DNA of 64,000 bases from contig CAWUHX010000370.1 in assembly GCA_963922205.1 (NCBI GenBank), forward strand, positions 186,001 to 250,000, written 5' to 3'. The DNA comes from Romanomermis culicivorax (taxonomy: Eukaryota > Nematoda > Enoplea > Mermithida > Mermithidae). Each line of letters starts with the position of its first letter. Position 1 is the stretch's first letter. Shown one piece after another: positions 9,225-20,824 of this stretch. Made by a program: the position numbers and the translations under genes. The notes under the pieces were generated by a model. It was not told the DNA's origin. It was given only the letters and a program-made list of their open reading frames with translations, and did not search any database.

Positions 9225-9235
9225 AACTTTTATAG
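9225..9235 (-). promoter_or_regulatory. TATAAAAGTTG box between integrase and polymerase
   Basis: A minus-strand TATAAAAGTTG drives the small ORF region before the integrase. It is identical to the four other boxes. Confidence 0.55.
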
Positions 9236-9821
9236 CCACCAATCAATTTTCAAAGAGAGCCGGTTTTTGTTGTTTACCAAAAGTTTATTGATTGAAAACC
9301 TTCTCACTACATGAAGCATTTTATATAGTTTTTATAGATGAAAAGACGTTGAAAGTCTCCTATGGTTTTCTACTGATGAAAGTAGCAAATAGATAAAATT
9401 GAAACAGCTGTGAGGTACAGTATTACAAGCTCAAGGGATTCACATGCTCATTGTTGTGAATCGAAGCTATGGAATATGCTAAAAGCTTTTATAGTATTGC
9501 GGAAACCCAGTCTGTATCTATGATGAAACATCTCAACTGGAAGAAAAAAAGAGGCTCAATGAAAAGCAGCTGAGAAAAGGACTCATAAAGTAACAACCTG
9601 TCTAAAGAAAAATGATGTAAGCAAGAAAGTTTTTATATGTGCATTTTGATTAAATTCAACTTGAAAGACAGATCAAAAATGTGAGATAAGAAAAAACCAG
9701 AAAAAACCAGTTTATTTCAGTATGAATCATCAGAAAAAGTGAGAAAGATGTGACATTTGATGGAATTGATGCGCAAGTTTTAGTCTTCCTACTCAGCCTA
9801 CAGTAATTCTATCCAGCAAAG
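9236..9821. other. Divergent intergenic region of the Polinton
   Basis: This AT-rich spacer separates the minus-strand genes from the plus-strand polymerase. No ORF of note was found. A plus-strand TATAAAAG lies just beyond at 9822-9829. Confidence 0.5.
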
Positions 9822-9829
9822 TATAAAAG
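9822..9829 (+). promoter_or_regulatory. TATA box upstream of DNA polymerase gene
   Basis: TATAAAAG on the plus strand, about 95 bases before the polymerase ATG at 9924. It is followed by CAGAAAAAATTGG rather than the GTTG seen at the minus-strand genes. Confidence 0.4.
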
Positions 9830-9923
9830 CAGAAAAAATTGGTGGAAGCTCATTTGTGATTTCTATCAAGTTAGAAAAAAGTGAATTTATTGAAGTTGTC
9901 TTATTTAATTTAATTATTTTATA

Positions 9924-12900
9924 ATGGAGAATAATAGTGCATTACTTAAATGTATGGAATGTGATAAGATCTTCAAACACAAATTTTATTTGGACCAGCA
10001 CATTGAAGCTGAACATAATGGTGTGAGGTACATGTGCCCACAGTGCATGAGTGCTTTCACTCAAAAGAAGAGCTTGGCAAGGCACTGCAAAGCAAATCAT
10101 TATGACAAATATTGTTCATTCTGTCAACTGAGCTTCAGAAATAATTCTGAAATGCTCTCCAGCAATCACATCAAAGATTGTCTCAAAGTAAAGCCAGTGA
10201 ACAATCAAGAAAATGCTAACTGGATACTAAGTCTGCGTTGAAAGATGATGAAGATCAACCAGCTGATTTATTTGAGTATCCATATGATGCCCAGGAACAA
10301 GTAAGTAACTATTGGCGCCTCATGAAGACAAGGAAATCAATATTAAATTTATTGGACCACACATACAATTATCAATGGGCTAAAGTTAATGGCAATTTTG
10401 AAAGTATGTTGGAGGACATTTATTGTACAGAAAAAGAATGTTTTCGGCTCAATGCAGCAATTGGCTGTCTGTTGAAGAATCGAGAGACAGGTGAGTTAAA
10501 GTATTGGTATACATGTCACAATAATTTTACTCTATTGGATAAGCCTGCTTTAATCAGAAAGGGTGAAGATGTAAAAGAGCTGATAGAAACTATGAAAAGT
10601 ATTGATTTACAAGAAAAATTCACTCGCAAAGACACAAGATGGGGTTTGTATATCATCACCAACATAGAGTTTTATGTCATTCCCCAGAAGGACTTTGTTG
10701 CTGGTTGTAGGGACTTTCTCCTGCCAGAAAACACAGTTCATCAGTGACATAATATTCTAGGAATGACACAGGACAGACAGTATAATAAATTTAATGATAA
10801 CTTGTGCTTATTTCGATGCTTAGCTATGTGCCTCACTGGGGACTTTGAAGATAAAGCTTTTGTTTTTGGCCTTTTCATGAAATACTGTCAGAAGAAGAAA
10901 AATGAAGTTTTGATAGACACCTTCTCTGGCGTTCCATTTACTGATTTAGAACTAATTGAAAAATTATTTCAAGTGGACATCCAAGTGTTTCATATGAACG
11001 AGACCACTGATACTGCAGTCTGCTGGAAAAATGTTATCCAAAAATATAATAGGCTACTCAATTTGGATATTTCTTTTAATGAATGTGGCAAGGTAAATGT
11101 GGACCAATATGCAAAGCGGTACTCCTGTCAGAGCATGCGGAAGAATGTTCAAGAAGAGGGAAAAGCTGAATAACCATTTGAAAGATCATTGTCACCTCGG
11201 TAAAACTGTTCACAAATTCCCTGGTGGTATATACAGTGTGAAAAAATCCATTTTTGACCAACTGGAGGAACTGGATATATCTATAGATGGTGTTCAGAAG
11301 TTCTGCTCATATTTTGCTGTATATGATTTTGAAGCACTCCTTATAAAGAAATCTCAACCATCATCTGGAAAATTAACATTCATGGCTCAACATCAACCAG
11401 TTTCTTGTGCTATAGCTACTAGTATTCCAGGTTTTAAACCAATATGTTTTGTTGAATAAGATCCTCATGTTTTGGTACAAAAAATGATCAGCCATCTAGA
11501 GTTGATCAGCTCTCAGCAAATTGAAATTTTGACTAAACAAACATCTTTTCAGGCAGGTGGATAGCCTTCTAGAAAGCTGTAAAACATATATACAAGAGCA
11601 GGTATCTAAAAAGAAAGATTGTCATCGGGAAAAAGGCCATCTCAATTCACTTTTAGCAGTAAAGAGACGGTTTGAGCGGTACTGTTCCCAGTTGACTTGT
11701 CTGGGGTTCAATTCAGGAAAGTATGATATCAATCTTATTAAAAGTAACATATTTCCAAAATTAGTCCAACAAGTCAGAGAAAATGGGGAAAAGCAATGGC
11801 CCAAGGCCATATTAAGGAATGGCACTTGTCTTTGCTTATCAACAGACAATCTCAAATTCCTGGATATATCCTTATACATTGCTCCAGGCTTTAATCTAGA
11901 CAGTTTCATGAAAGCATATGGGGCTAGTCTTCCAAAAGCTAAATTCCCCTATGAGTACCTGGACTGTTTTGATAAACTCAGTGATACTAAATTGCCCGCT
12001 TCTGGAGCTTTCTATAGCACACTTCGGAAGGAAACTATTTCTGAAGAAGAATATATGGAATGCCAAAGATACTGGAGTATCAATAATATGACCACTTTGA
12101 AAGATTTTTTAGTTTTCTATAATCTTCGAGATGTTATTCCATTCTTAGAAGCTGTTTGTACAATGGCTAATCTTTATTGGGTTCAGTTTGGTATAGATAT
12201 TTTTAGGGAAGCAATGTCCTTACCTGGTGTTACTGAACATTACCTATTCAAGGGTATCCCAGATACTCATTTCTCCCTTTTTTCTGAAAAGACAAAGGAT
12301 GTCTACTATTCCTTGAAATCCAGCATGAGAGGCGGTCTAGCCATGGTCATGACCTGTATGGCCATCAAAGACAAAACTTTTATACAAAATAATCCATAGA
12401 AGCTAGTGAAGGCTATCATTGGCCTGGATTTCAATGCCCTCTATCCTTGGGCTCAATCCATGCCTACACCAACAGGCTTTTTTGACCACTGGGTGCTCAA
12501 TGGAAACAGATTCCAGGAAGTAAGCAGTGCCAAGAAAATCTCAATTGAATAGCTGGAACAAGAATTATGGAAAAGTGGCCATTTTATACAGCACCATGGT
12601 AATGGTAAAAAAAATGTATTGTTTCAGGATATTTACCAGTTGATGGATACTGTCAAGACACTAACTCCATGTATGAGTTTTTTGGATGCTACTGGCATTG
12701 TCATAATTGTTCTCTCAGCAAAGTCAACCAGATAAAAGACAGTAATCAAGAGTTTCAAAATAGACTGGAGAAAGAAGCCTACATAAGATCTTTAGGCTAT
12801 AATATTGTCACCATATGGGAGTGTCCAAGCCCGTAACTAGGAATTTTTTTCAGGGGGGGATCACCAAAATGTTTTGACTTACTCAAAACTCGGCAAATGG

Positions 12901-14913
12901 AGGTCCTGCAGCGACCGACCAGTGAACTGAGGGGTCCAGGGTGGCATGCTTAAGCACCCCCTGGTGGGGTCTGGGGCGAAGCCCCAGAAAAATCAATTTT
13001 TAGCATTGTTAGTGCTCAAAAAATTTCTTAAAATGCTATATTTGAAATACATAATTGAGAAAACTCAAGATCAAAATTTATTGGCACTAAACAGCTAATA
13101 AAATCATTATAACTAATTAGAACGATGATACAATTGTATTCTAACTAACCTGTTGATTCTGAAGGTTTTTGAGAATCATTCGCAGCACTAGATTCACATG
13201 AAGAAGCTGAATCTGATGCTACACATTGACGTTTGTTGTTTAAATTTGAAGATGTAAAATAGCTAGTGATATGCTTCATATTGTATTAGATTCAAAAGTT
13301 GAAACAATCCCGAAAAAATTTTCATAAACTTCAACCCCTACTATACATCCAACACAAATTATAAAATACGTACAGCAAGAAAAAGCGTAATATTATGTAG
13401 GAAACAGCAAAATGAAAATCAATCAATATTCAACAAACGCATTACACTGTTAGACATGAAAATTTTATTATAAAATATAATGTTTGTACCTTTAACCCTT
13501 CATTTTTATGCTTCAATAAAGGAATAGAAAAAAATTCACAGGTGCCAAGAGTAGTCAATTGTTCACATACATGTGCTCGATCAGATATGCTAAAAATTTT
13601 TTCTGGATTTTATTTCAGGGGGGAATTCACCCTATCCCCCCTAGTTACGGGCCTGGGAGTGTCAATGGTCAGAAAAACGTAAGGAGTATATTAAAGAGAG
13701 ATCTTGAGTATGTCCCCAATTTTTCAGACAATACCAATTCCAAAAGTATGTAGACAAAACCATCATGGAAAAATCGATTTTGGATGGGTCAGTGTTTGGA
13801 TTCGCCAAAGTTGGTAGTTTTACATCCGATCAGCTGTAAGAAGCATATGCAGACTTTCCGCCCATCATAAAGCATGCTGAGGTGGGTCAGAATGATGTTG
13901 GTGACCTCATGAAAGAATATGCAGAGAAAACAGAGCAACTCAAACAGCCAAGAAAAAATTTGATCAGTAGTTATTTTGGTCCAGAAATCATGCTTTCTAC
14001 ACCCATGATTCAGTTTCTGGCAAACCATGGTTTAATACTTGAAAAAATTTATGAAATTGTTCAATTTGACAAATCTATCCCTTTTGAACAATTCAAAGAC
14101 AAAGTTACTATGCATAGGGGAGAAGGTGATGCCAATCCAGAACTCACAATGACTGGAGATACTTTCAAACTGTTGGGTAACACGGGATATGAGAAAACCT
14201 TGACAAATAAAGAAAAACATCTTAACATTTTTCACACAGATTACAAGAGGGCTGCTGAACTTAGTCGAAGCCCTTATATCAACAAAATAAAATTCATCAC
14301 AGAAAACTGTTATGGAGTCCACATGCATAAGCAGGAAATTGTCATGGATCTTCCTATTGTCGTGGGTCTTTCTGTCTATAATTGGGCGAAAATTCGCATG
14401 CTGGAATTTTTTTATGATATCTTACAGAAGTATTTTGATCCTGCTTGTTATTAGTGCATGGAAACAGACACTGATAGTATTTACCTTGCAATCTCAACTC
14501 ATAATCTTTTGGATATTGTTAGACCAGAGTTAAAAGACCAATTCATGACCAAAGTCTATCCAAAATGGCTTGTTACAACCCCAGATGACAAGAGAACTTC
14601 TGGCTTGCTGAAAGTAGAGTGGGCAGGCACAGCAATGTGCTGTTTGTCTGCCAAAACATATATGGGAATAGGAGAAGAGAGCCAGAAGCCAAGTTGTAAA
14701 GGAGTCATGAAAAAAACAAATGACATCAGTTTCGACAAATATGTATCTGTTCTGGAAACTAAGCAACCTTGGAATGGAGAAAATATAGGATTCAGAATGC
14801 AAGGTGATAATACAATGTGGACTTATGTACAGCAGAAACAGGGTCTCCCTTTCGTGTACATAAAACGAAAAGTCCTAGATGATAGTATAACAACTGTACC
14901 ATTAGATTTGTAA
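9924..14913 (+). pseudogene. Polinton protein-primed DNA polymerase B, broken by stops, frameshifts and a hAT insertion
   Basis: The start is ATG 9924. The first part (9924-10241) has C2H2-type Cys/His pairs (CMECDKIFKHKFYLDQH, CPQCMSAFTQKKSLARH). It is followed by an N-terminal region (10238-10747; 10763-11173 with NLCLFRCLAM), then the 3'-5' exonuclease: FAVYDFEALL (Exo I) near 11310 and GFNSGKYDINL (Exo II) near 11700. Polymerase motif A (LDFNALYPWAQS) is near 12424, motif B (KLLGNTGYEKTL) near 14170 and motif C (DTDSIY) near 14467. Breaks include frame changes near 10240 and 11100, stops at 11458, 12397 and 12550 and in 13660-13840, a TAG at 14452 just before motif C, and an 830-bp element at 12826-13655. 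It would replicate the transposon by protein priming, but is dead as read. Confidence 0.9.
12826..13655. mobile_element. hAT-type non-autonomous element inside the polymerase gene
   Basis: Terminal repeats CAAGCCCGTAACTAGG and CCTAGTTACGGGCCTG are inverted. They are flanked by a perfect 8-bp duplication GGAGTGTC (12818-12825 and 13656-13663). At 830 bp, it has no transposase ORF and a T/AT-rich middle. Removing the element and one duplication leaves coding sequence in the same frame on both sides, so it jumped into a gene that was still recognisable. Confidence 0.92.
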
Positions 14914-16734
14914 GATTTTGCTTATGTGAGGTAAGTTTAATTAGATTGTCGATTTTTTTTATTATTTTTTGTTTAACTAATTTTCCTGCACCTTTACTTT
15001 ATATTCACATGTCTTTTATGCAGACATTTTTATTTAAACACAAACGAGAGAGTATTTCAGTAGCGAAAAAAGATGAATCACCAGAGTCCTGTATGAATTT
15101 GTGTGTGTTTAGCATGGCTCCAGATGCATGGCGAGGAGCCACTGATGGTCTATGCAACTCTATGCTGGGTTTCAGGTGCTTGGTGAGGAGCCAATGACGG
15201 CCTGAAGTTGAGCATGTTATGTGTGTGTGTGTGTGCAGGATGTTAGGTGCATGTGAGGAGGCATTGACGGTCTGACATCAGGCAAATATATATATATATA
15301 TATAGTGTAAGACTTCTGGTTTATTGAATAGTCGGTAGTAAGTGTGTTTTGGGGGTGAGTACCAGCTGAAAATTATTTTTTCTTGTCAGCTTTTCATGTG
15401 TGTTTGATACTCATATCAAATCAATACAAAATTTTGACTTTAAATGAGTTGGCAGATGGTCACTTCAGCAAGATATGATGGGAATATGAGCTTCCTCTCT
15501 GTCTACTCCTGAATCTGACCTCTATGTTTCATATATCTTTCCCACTTTGTGTGTTTTTCCCAATGAGTATTATTTTTCGTGTTGATGACTACTACTACAC
15601 TGGAGCAACTTGTGGATCTGGTAGTTTATACTTAGTTTATAAGTTTTAAGAGGCATATTTTCTTTCTCATAAAAAATCAGTCTTCTTTAATTATATTCAT
15701 TTAATAATTAATCATATATATATATATATATATATATACATAATAGTGTGCATAATAATCCTTGAAGATAATAGAAGTCTTTTCTCCCCATGAAACCCAA
15801 ATTATGAATTTTTATAGATATATCAATGATCAATTGAACATTATCTTACTAGTTTGTTTTAACAATTATACAAAGCAGGTATGCAAATTAAGGGTACAAT
15901 GATTAATATTAGTTATGAATTTGTATCAAACTTTCTGTCAGGCATGCAATTGATGAAATGCTAAAATTCTGAACATTTAAACACAGTCTATGTAAATTGT
16001 TACCTGATGTACTATTTGGTTCCAGTCCATCGCCAAAAATTTTGCTGGACGTATATTTGATTTGGTCTTGCTGATCAATAAGTTTTAGAATTTGGTTAAA
16101 TGAAAGTAGACGATCATTTTGTTTATTTAGAATAAAATTGTCAATAAAAGTTTATTATTTACTTATAATAAAATTTTCTGAGGGCCCTCCAGTCAGGTGA
16201 TGTTCGTAAATCCCATTTTATGGTGTCGTAGCGATAAACCAACCCCTTAATGCACGAGGTCATGACCTGGATACAGCTTTAAAGTCGATCTTTCTTGAAA
16301 TGCTTCCAAATTTTTAGAACAGAAAGGAAAATCTATTTCAGACTTTTAGGATACAATATGTCATACAACATAAAAAACTTGTGGGCTTATTCAACTAACC
16401 TTTAGCTATTTTTAAATAAACAAATTCTGCAACAACCATAAACCAGTTCACTGACAGTGCTAATTCTTTGTCAATTTATACTGAACAAGTATTTCATAAA
16501 AATAGACTATAGTCAACATTTGATGAATTCTAAAAATTTTTTTAAAAAATTTTTACACCCCTCGATTAGTTGAGAAAGAATTCATATATCTTACACCATA
16601 AAAAATCAAAAAAATTAAACCATTTTTGATCATAACTTTCTACAATACAATATATCACACCTGGCGAAATATTTCCTTGAATTATGAACAAAAAGTTAGG
16701 GGAATGAAAAAAGATAAAATTTGAAGTGAATTAC
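14914..16734. other. Gene-free stretch right of the Polinton polymerase
   Basis: It holds three degenerate repeats with GAGGAGCC.ATGAYGG (near 15133, 15184, 15252), a (TG)n run at about 15219-15236, (TA)n runs at about 15285-15304 and 15712-15738, and otherwise AT-rich sequence. A Polinton terminal inverted repeat would be expected hereabouts, but its partner lies beyond the left edge, so I cannot place the end. Confidence 0.5.
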
Positions 16735-16921
16735 TTGTGCATATCTGCATATGAGAAAATACTGTCGTCAAAAACTATTTTAAACTCTACAATATTTATT
16801 TGTGGTTCAGGATCAACAGTGCAATGGAGAAATGAAATTTTTCCAGGACATATCTGATATCGATCATGGAACCATGAAGCTTGAACAACAAATGGATAAA
16901 ATAGAAATGGTGTAGTGCCAG
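16735..16921 (-). CDS. Exon 3 of a minus-strand host gene (secreted-protein-like)
   Basis: The exon runs from an acceptor TTTGTTGACAG to a donor CACAA|GTAATTC on the minus strand. It begins with two bases of a split codon, matching the one base left by the exon at 20825-21049, and ends with two bases left over. It reads GTTPFLFYPFVVQASWFHDR, ...CPGKISFLHC..., DPEPQINIVEFKIVFDDSIF. Two cysteines and many aromatic residues suit an extracellular or lumenal domain. I do not recognise the family. The next exon must lie to the left and was not identified, since the Polinton region begins about 2 kb away. Confidence 0.6.
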
Positions 16922-17229
16922 CTGTCAACAAAGAAAAAACGAAATAGATACATGTTGGATGTTATAAACATGATGTATTTGTACTGTAGGTTGCTACAAA
17001 GAAAATGGAGGGATACATAAAAAGCACACTGCTATGGCAATTAAGCATTTTTATTTCCCCAGTTTCACGAGGTAATTGAGGTGCTAGCTACCTGTATTCT
17101 TAAGCCATTTTACCAGAGACAGGTGGAAGCTCCTATATTTCTTATCTTACAGACGTCTAGCCAATAAACATAAATTTCCGAAACGACTACAAACTGTTTG
17201 GAATCAAAAAAAATCTGAAAAGTTCTCCA

Positions 17230-17330
17230 AAGAACATATTTATTTATTTATTTATTCATGTTTTTTATTTATTCAGTTATTTATTTATTTATTTATTTAT
17301 TGGTTTATTTATTTATTTATTTTTTATTTT
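17230..17330. repeat. TTTA microsatellite
   Basis: An interrupted run of TTTA/TTTATT units of about 100 bases. Confidence 0.8.
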
Positions 17331-17509
17331 TATAATAATTTTTTTCTCATTGACAGCAAGCAACATCTTTTTTAGTTTACTATTTATTCTCTACCCAAAT
17401 CCGTAATAAGCAACCATTTTTTAGTATTTTAGAGCTTTATAGAATCATGCTCCCTCTTTTATAATACAGATATGGACACAGTGTCATAGATGGTCGTTAT
17501 TGGTCGTCT

Positions 17510-17679
17510 CAGTGGCGTATCCAGAAATTTTTTTCAGGGGGGGGGGCGGTGCTCAAAATTAGATTTTTTTTCCGAAAAAAATTCAAAAAATTTTCAAATT
17601 CGCCTATAGGTATACCGAAAAAAACCGTGTTTCAAAAGTTTCGGGGGGGGCGTCCGCCCTCCCCCTAAATCCGCACTTG
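17510..17679. mobile_element. hAT-type MITE (CAGTGGCGTATCCAG end)
   Basis: A 170-bp element beginning CAGTGGCGTATCCAG and ending in CTAAATCCGCACTTG. It is flanked by a perfect 8-bp duplication GGTCGTCT (17502-17509 and 17680-17687). It has G runs near the left end and C runs near the right. On the minus strand it adjoins the end of an exon-like frame. Confidence 0.9.
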
Positions 17680-17687
17680 GGTCGTCT

Positions 17688-17875
17688 TCGTTGCACATTT
17701 CCATGAATATTGAATACAGGCTTGGGGCAGAGTAAAACATATGGGAAATTTGTTTGGCCACATTTTCTTTATAAAATTCAAGGAAAACGGCTTTGTTTTC
17801 TTTGAGTAATATCCTCATCGTTTTAAAATACAGTTCAACAGTACAAAGTTTAGATTTTGATCTCAGTTGAAGCAT
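17688..17875 (-). other. Exon-like open frame interrupted by the hAT-type MITE
   Basis: On the minus strand a frame reads KLCTVELYFKTMRILLKENK, then FLEFYKENVAKQIS and YSAPSLYSIFMEMCNEDD before running into the MITE at 17679. Without the MITE the frame meets TAA a codon or two later; with it the frame runs on through transposon sequence. Composition is gene-like but no clear acceptor or donor fits. It lies between two exons of the minus-strand gene at 20.9 and 16.8 kb and its phase does not match them. It may be a terminal exon of another transcript or a relic. Confidence 0.35.
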
Positions 17876-17879
17876 TCAA

Positions 17880-19060
17880 AGAAAACGTTAGAAACTTTAA
17901 GAAATTTTAGTGAAGAAAAAAGCGAGACATTTTATATTTTCCTCTGTACGTCACGCCCATGTTTTGCCATAACCTTTTTCTCTGGTTTATCATACGCCTT
18001 CCTAATGTAGTGCTTCTTTTGCTAGGTTAGTCTGTACAAAGGAAAAGGACAGGTACATCCAAAGAACCATAATACAATAACCCTCAGGTCAATAGAAAAT
18101 TTCTATTCTTTGACTATTCTGTACAGTTCAGTAGACATGGTCATTCCTTTTTCTACATAATGCCACAAGAACGAACGTATATCATAAAGACGCAAAAAAT
18201 TTCATCCCACACTGTAAAAACAGAGCACATCAGATAATCGGTAAATCAATCTCGGTCCCAAAAAGTAAGCATTTTCATTTATTTACTCAAGGCGATTTTC
18301 ACATTCTGACAACTGTGATAAAACATTGAATCATTGTATGCTTTTGTATGCATTGAATGTTTTTATTCTGTAGGCGGTGGATTTTATGCCAAATGGTGGC
18401 TGGTGACCTGGTTTTTAATTACTCTCGTGAAAAAAGTGGTTAAGATGTTTTTAAAATCGGTATGAGATGAAATCTCGCAAAAAAAGTGTGCAAAGTTTAA
18501 AAGAATATTGATCAATAAACATATTAGACCAGCTCACAAGAAAGCTGCTATCACATGCTTCCAACTGTACTTTTTAAAATGAACATGTGATATTTTTAGC
18601 TCTGTATATCTTTTCATTGAGGCGAAGTGTTTCGGGATGAAAAGTACAATAAAAATTTTCAATCAATCATTTTTTATGGAACTTAAGATCTAACACATTC
18701 TCTTTCTTGTTGAATGATGTTTTGAGCACCATGTATATTGAGAATACCAGAATTATGTAGCAAAGAAACTACTACAATTTTTCACTTCCAACCAAAATTG
18801 GTTCATAAGCACACTCCTTTTAGATGAAATAGACCAAAAACGCTTGCAGACGCCAAGGTATTCTAGACAGACGCAAGATTATTCAGCTATTTAATGCTTA
18901 AATTTTAAGATTTTAATACAATGATTACTATAAATTTTAAATTACACAGCTTACTGTAGATTTAAAAGGGATATTTTTGATAGAAAAACAATGCACATCA
19001 CAAGTAACTGTGTACTGTAGGTACACAAAAGATTGCTAATACCTAACCATCTTTACGTGG
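17880..19060. other. Gene-free AT-rich stretch
   Basis: No convincing exon or element was seen. Likely intron of the minus-strand gene. Confidence 0.4.
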
Positions 19061-19366
19061 GCATTGCATAACACCTTACTGTAGTTGCATGGGCATTGTG
19101 TAACACCCTACTGTAGTTATATGAGTATTGCATAACACCCTACTGTAGTTACTGCATGACACCCTATTGTGATTACGTAAGCATTGTGTAACAGCCTTCT
19201 GTAGTTACGTAAGCATCCTGTAACACCCTACTGTAGTTATGTAAGCATTGCATGACACCCTACTGTATTTACATAAGCATTGCGTAACACCCTACTGTAG
19301 TTACATAAGCATTGCATAACACCTTACTGTAGTTACGTAAGCATTGTGTAATACCCTACTGCAGCT
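19061..19366. repeat. 32-bp minisatellite with CTACTGTAGT core
   Basis: About ten copies of a roughly 32-base unit beginning GCATTGYRTAACACCCTACT and ending GTAGTTACGTAA. Point differences and one shortened unit (about 19150) are present. Units are contiguous, with no unique spacers. Confidence 0.85.
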
Positions 19367-19610
19367 GCACCACCGTAACTCCGCCTCCATGTTCACTCCG
19401 CCCCCTACTGTAGCTCCGCATACTTCCTATACTTTAACACGTGTATATGCTTAACCATACCATACGCCCTGGAGGGGCATATATTACTACTACTAAAATA
19501 GGTGAGAGTGAAGACAAAATCCCAAAGATAAAATTAAATAGGAAATAGAGCATGCCGCATTGTATAGGAATTATATGGGAGACAATGCCTATAAGTGTCA
19601 CAACTTGTAA

Positions 19611-19760
19611 CAGGGCCGTGCACAAAGGGCGGCCGCCCCCCCCCCTCCCCCATTGAGGCAGCATGCAAACAGTGTATCGCGTAAAATCAACATTTTCTGG
19701 GGCTATTCAGTAAAAAAAATTTAGTCCGCCCCCCATGAAAAAATCCTGCGCACGGCCCTG
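19611..19760. mobile_element. hAT-type MITE (CAGGGCCGTGC ends)
   Basis: Inverted ends CAGGGCCGTGCACA and TGCGCACGGCCCTG, 150 bp long, with a perfect 8-bp duplication ACTTGTAA (19603-19610 and 19761-19768). Short ORFs across it are not genes. Confidence 0.92.
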
Positions 19761-19959
19761 ACTTGTAATGTAATGTTTCATGAGGAAAGAGAAAAAAGTA
19801 AATGGCAAGAAAAAAGAAACGAAAGAAGGCAGAGACGGAAGATAAAAATGCAAAAATATACATAAATAGAAACATAAGCAACACACAGGACGAAAGAAAA
19901 AACAAATAATACACAAAGAAAATTATAAGCTAAAGAAGGAAAATGTCAAGTGTTATAAC

Positions 19960-20130
19960 ATTCTCTGTCACTCGTTTGGAATCGCCCAATTGAGAATTCG
20001 ACCATTTGGGAATTAACTCAATTGGTAGTCGCTCGCAATTGCTCAATTGAGAATTCGACTATTTGGGAATTCACACAATCGGGAATCGCTCGCATGGGAA
20101 TCGCTCAAGTGGGAAATCGCTCAATTTACG
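19960..20130. repeat. Short degenerate repeats (AATTGAGAATTCGAC / TGGGAATCGCTC)
   Basis: Words such as CAATTGAGAATTCGAC and GGGAATCGCTC are repeated several times. Similar words occur at 51225-51310 and 52960-53005, always beside a strand-biased pyrimidine- or purine-rich tract, suggesting a shared repeat family. Confidence 0.5.
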
Positions 20131-20221
20131 CATAAAGTTGTATAAATTTGCAAAACAATAAAAAGCTGACTTGTATATATATACTTGATATTAAGAACCA
20201 CAAATAATATAAATATATGGC

Positions 20222-20445
20222 TATATTCCATTCATTCTGAAATGATCGATGCAGACGTCGGACTTTCGGCAAACGCAGCTTACCAGAGATCAAGAAATTC
20301 ATTCCGATAACCTTGAAATGATTGAAAAAGTGATGATCAAGGACTCTGTATCATGAAAGAAAAATTTGTTGTACAGAGTGCGCGAACCTTCCATACTTTT
20401 AAAAGTCTGGTACGACCTCGATCATTTCAAAATGAACAGAATATA
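20222..20445. mobile_element. MITE with TATATTCC ends (Tc1/mariner-like?)
   Basis: The left end TATATTCCATTCATTCTG is matched in reverse complement by the right end at 20418-20445 (CGATCATTTCAAAATGAACAG then AATATA). A partial relative lies at about 24859-24982. The ends start with TATA, consistent with a TA target, but the duplication cannot be separated from the repeat. Confidence 0.6.
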
Positions 20446-20824
20446 GTCACATTTGCTAATGTCAAACAGTGTTTCATGTGACGGAAGACTGAATTTAGAT
20501 TCCTACAGAGTTATAATCTTTAAAACATCACCGAAATTCAAAGCTGCATTTTTGAGAAACATCAGCGACCAGCATTGTTGGAGTTTTCAAGATGATATTT
20601 CAAAAACTCATGCTTTGCTGTTAAATATGCTTTGGTGGCTGATTACATTTGGCATGTCAATCACGTTCATGCAACCTTTAGTGTAAAGAACCCCCATGAG
20701 AGAGTTTGTGTTGCATTGCTGTTGGCTATCGAATGTAGTATAGCATATGCAATTTCAGATAATCCGAATAGCAAGCATGAAATTTCCATAAAAATTAACA
20801 TATCAGGAACGAAGTCATACGTAC

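Noticed and set aside
19061..19366. Possible CRISPR-like array
   Set aside because: Units are contiguous with no unique spacers and the sequence is eukaryotic; it is a minisatellite.
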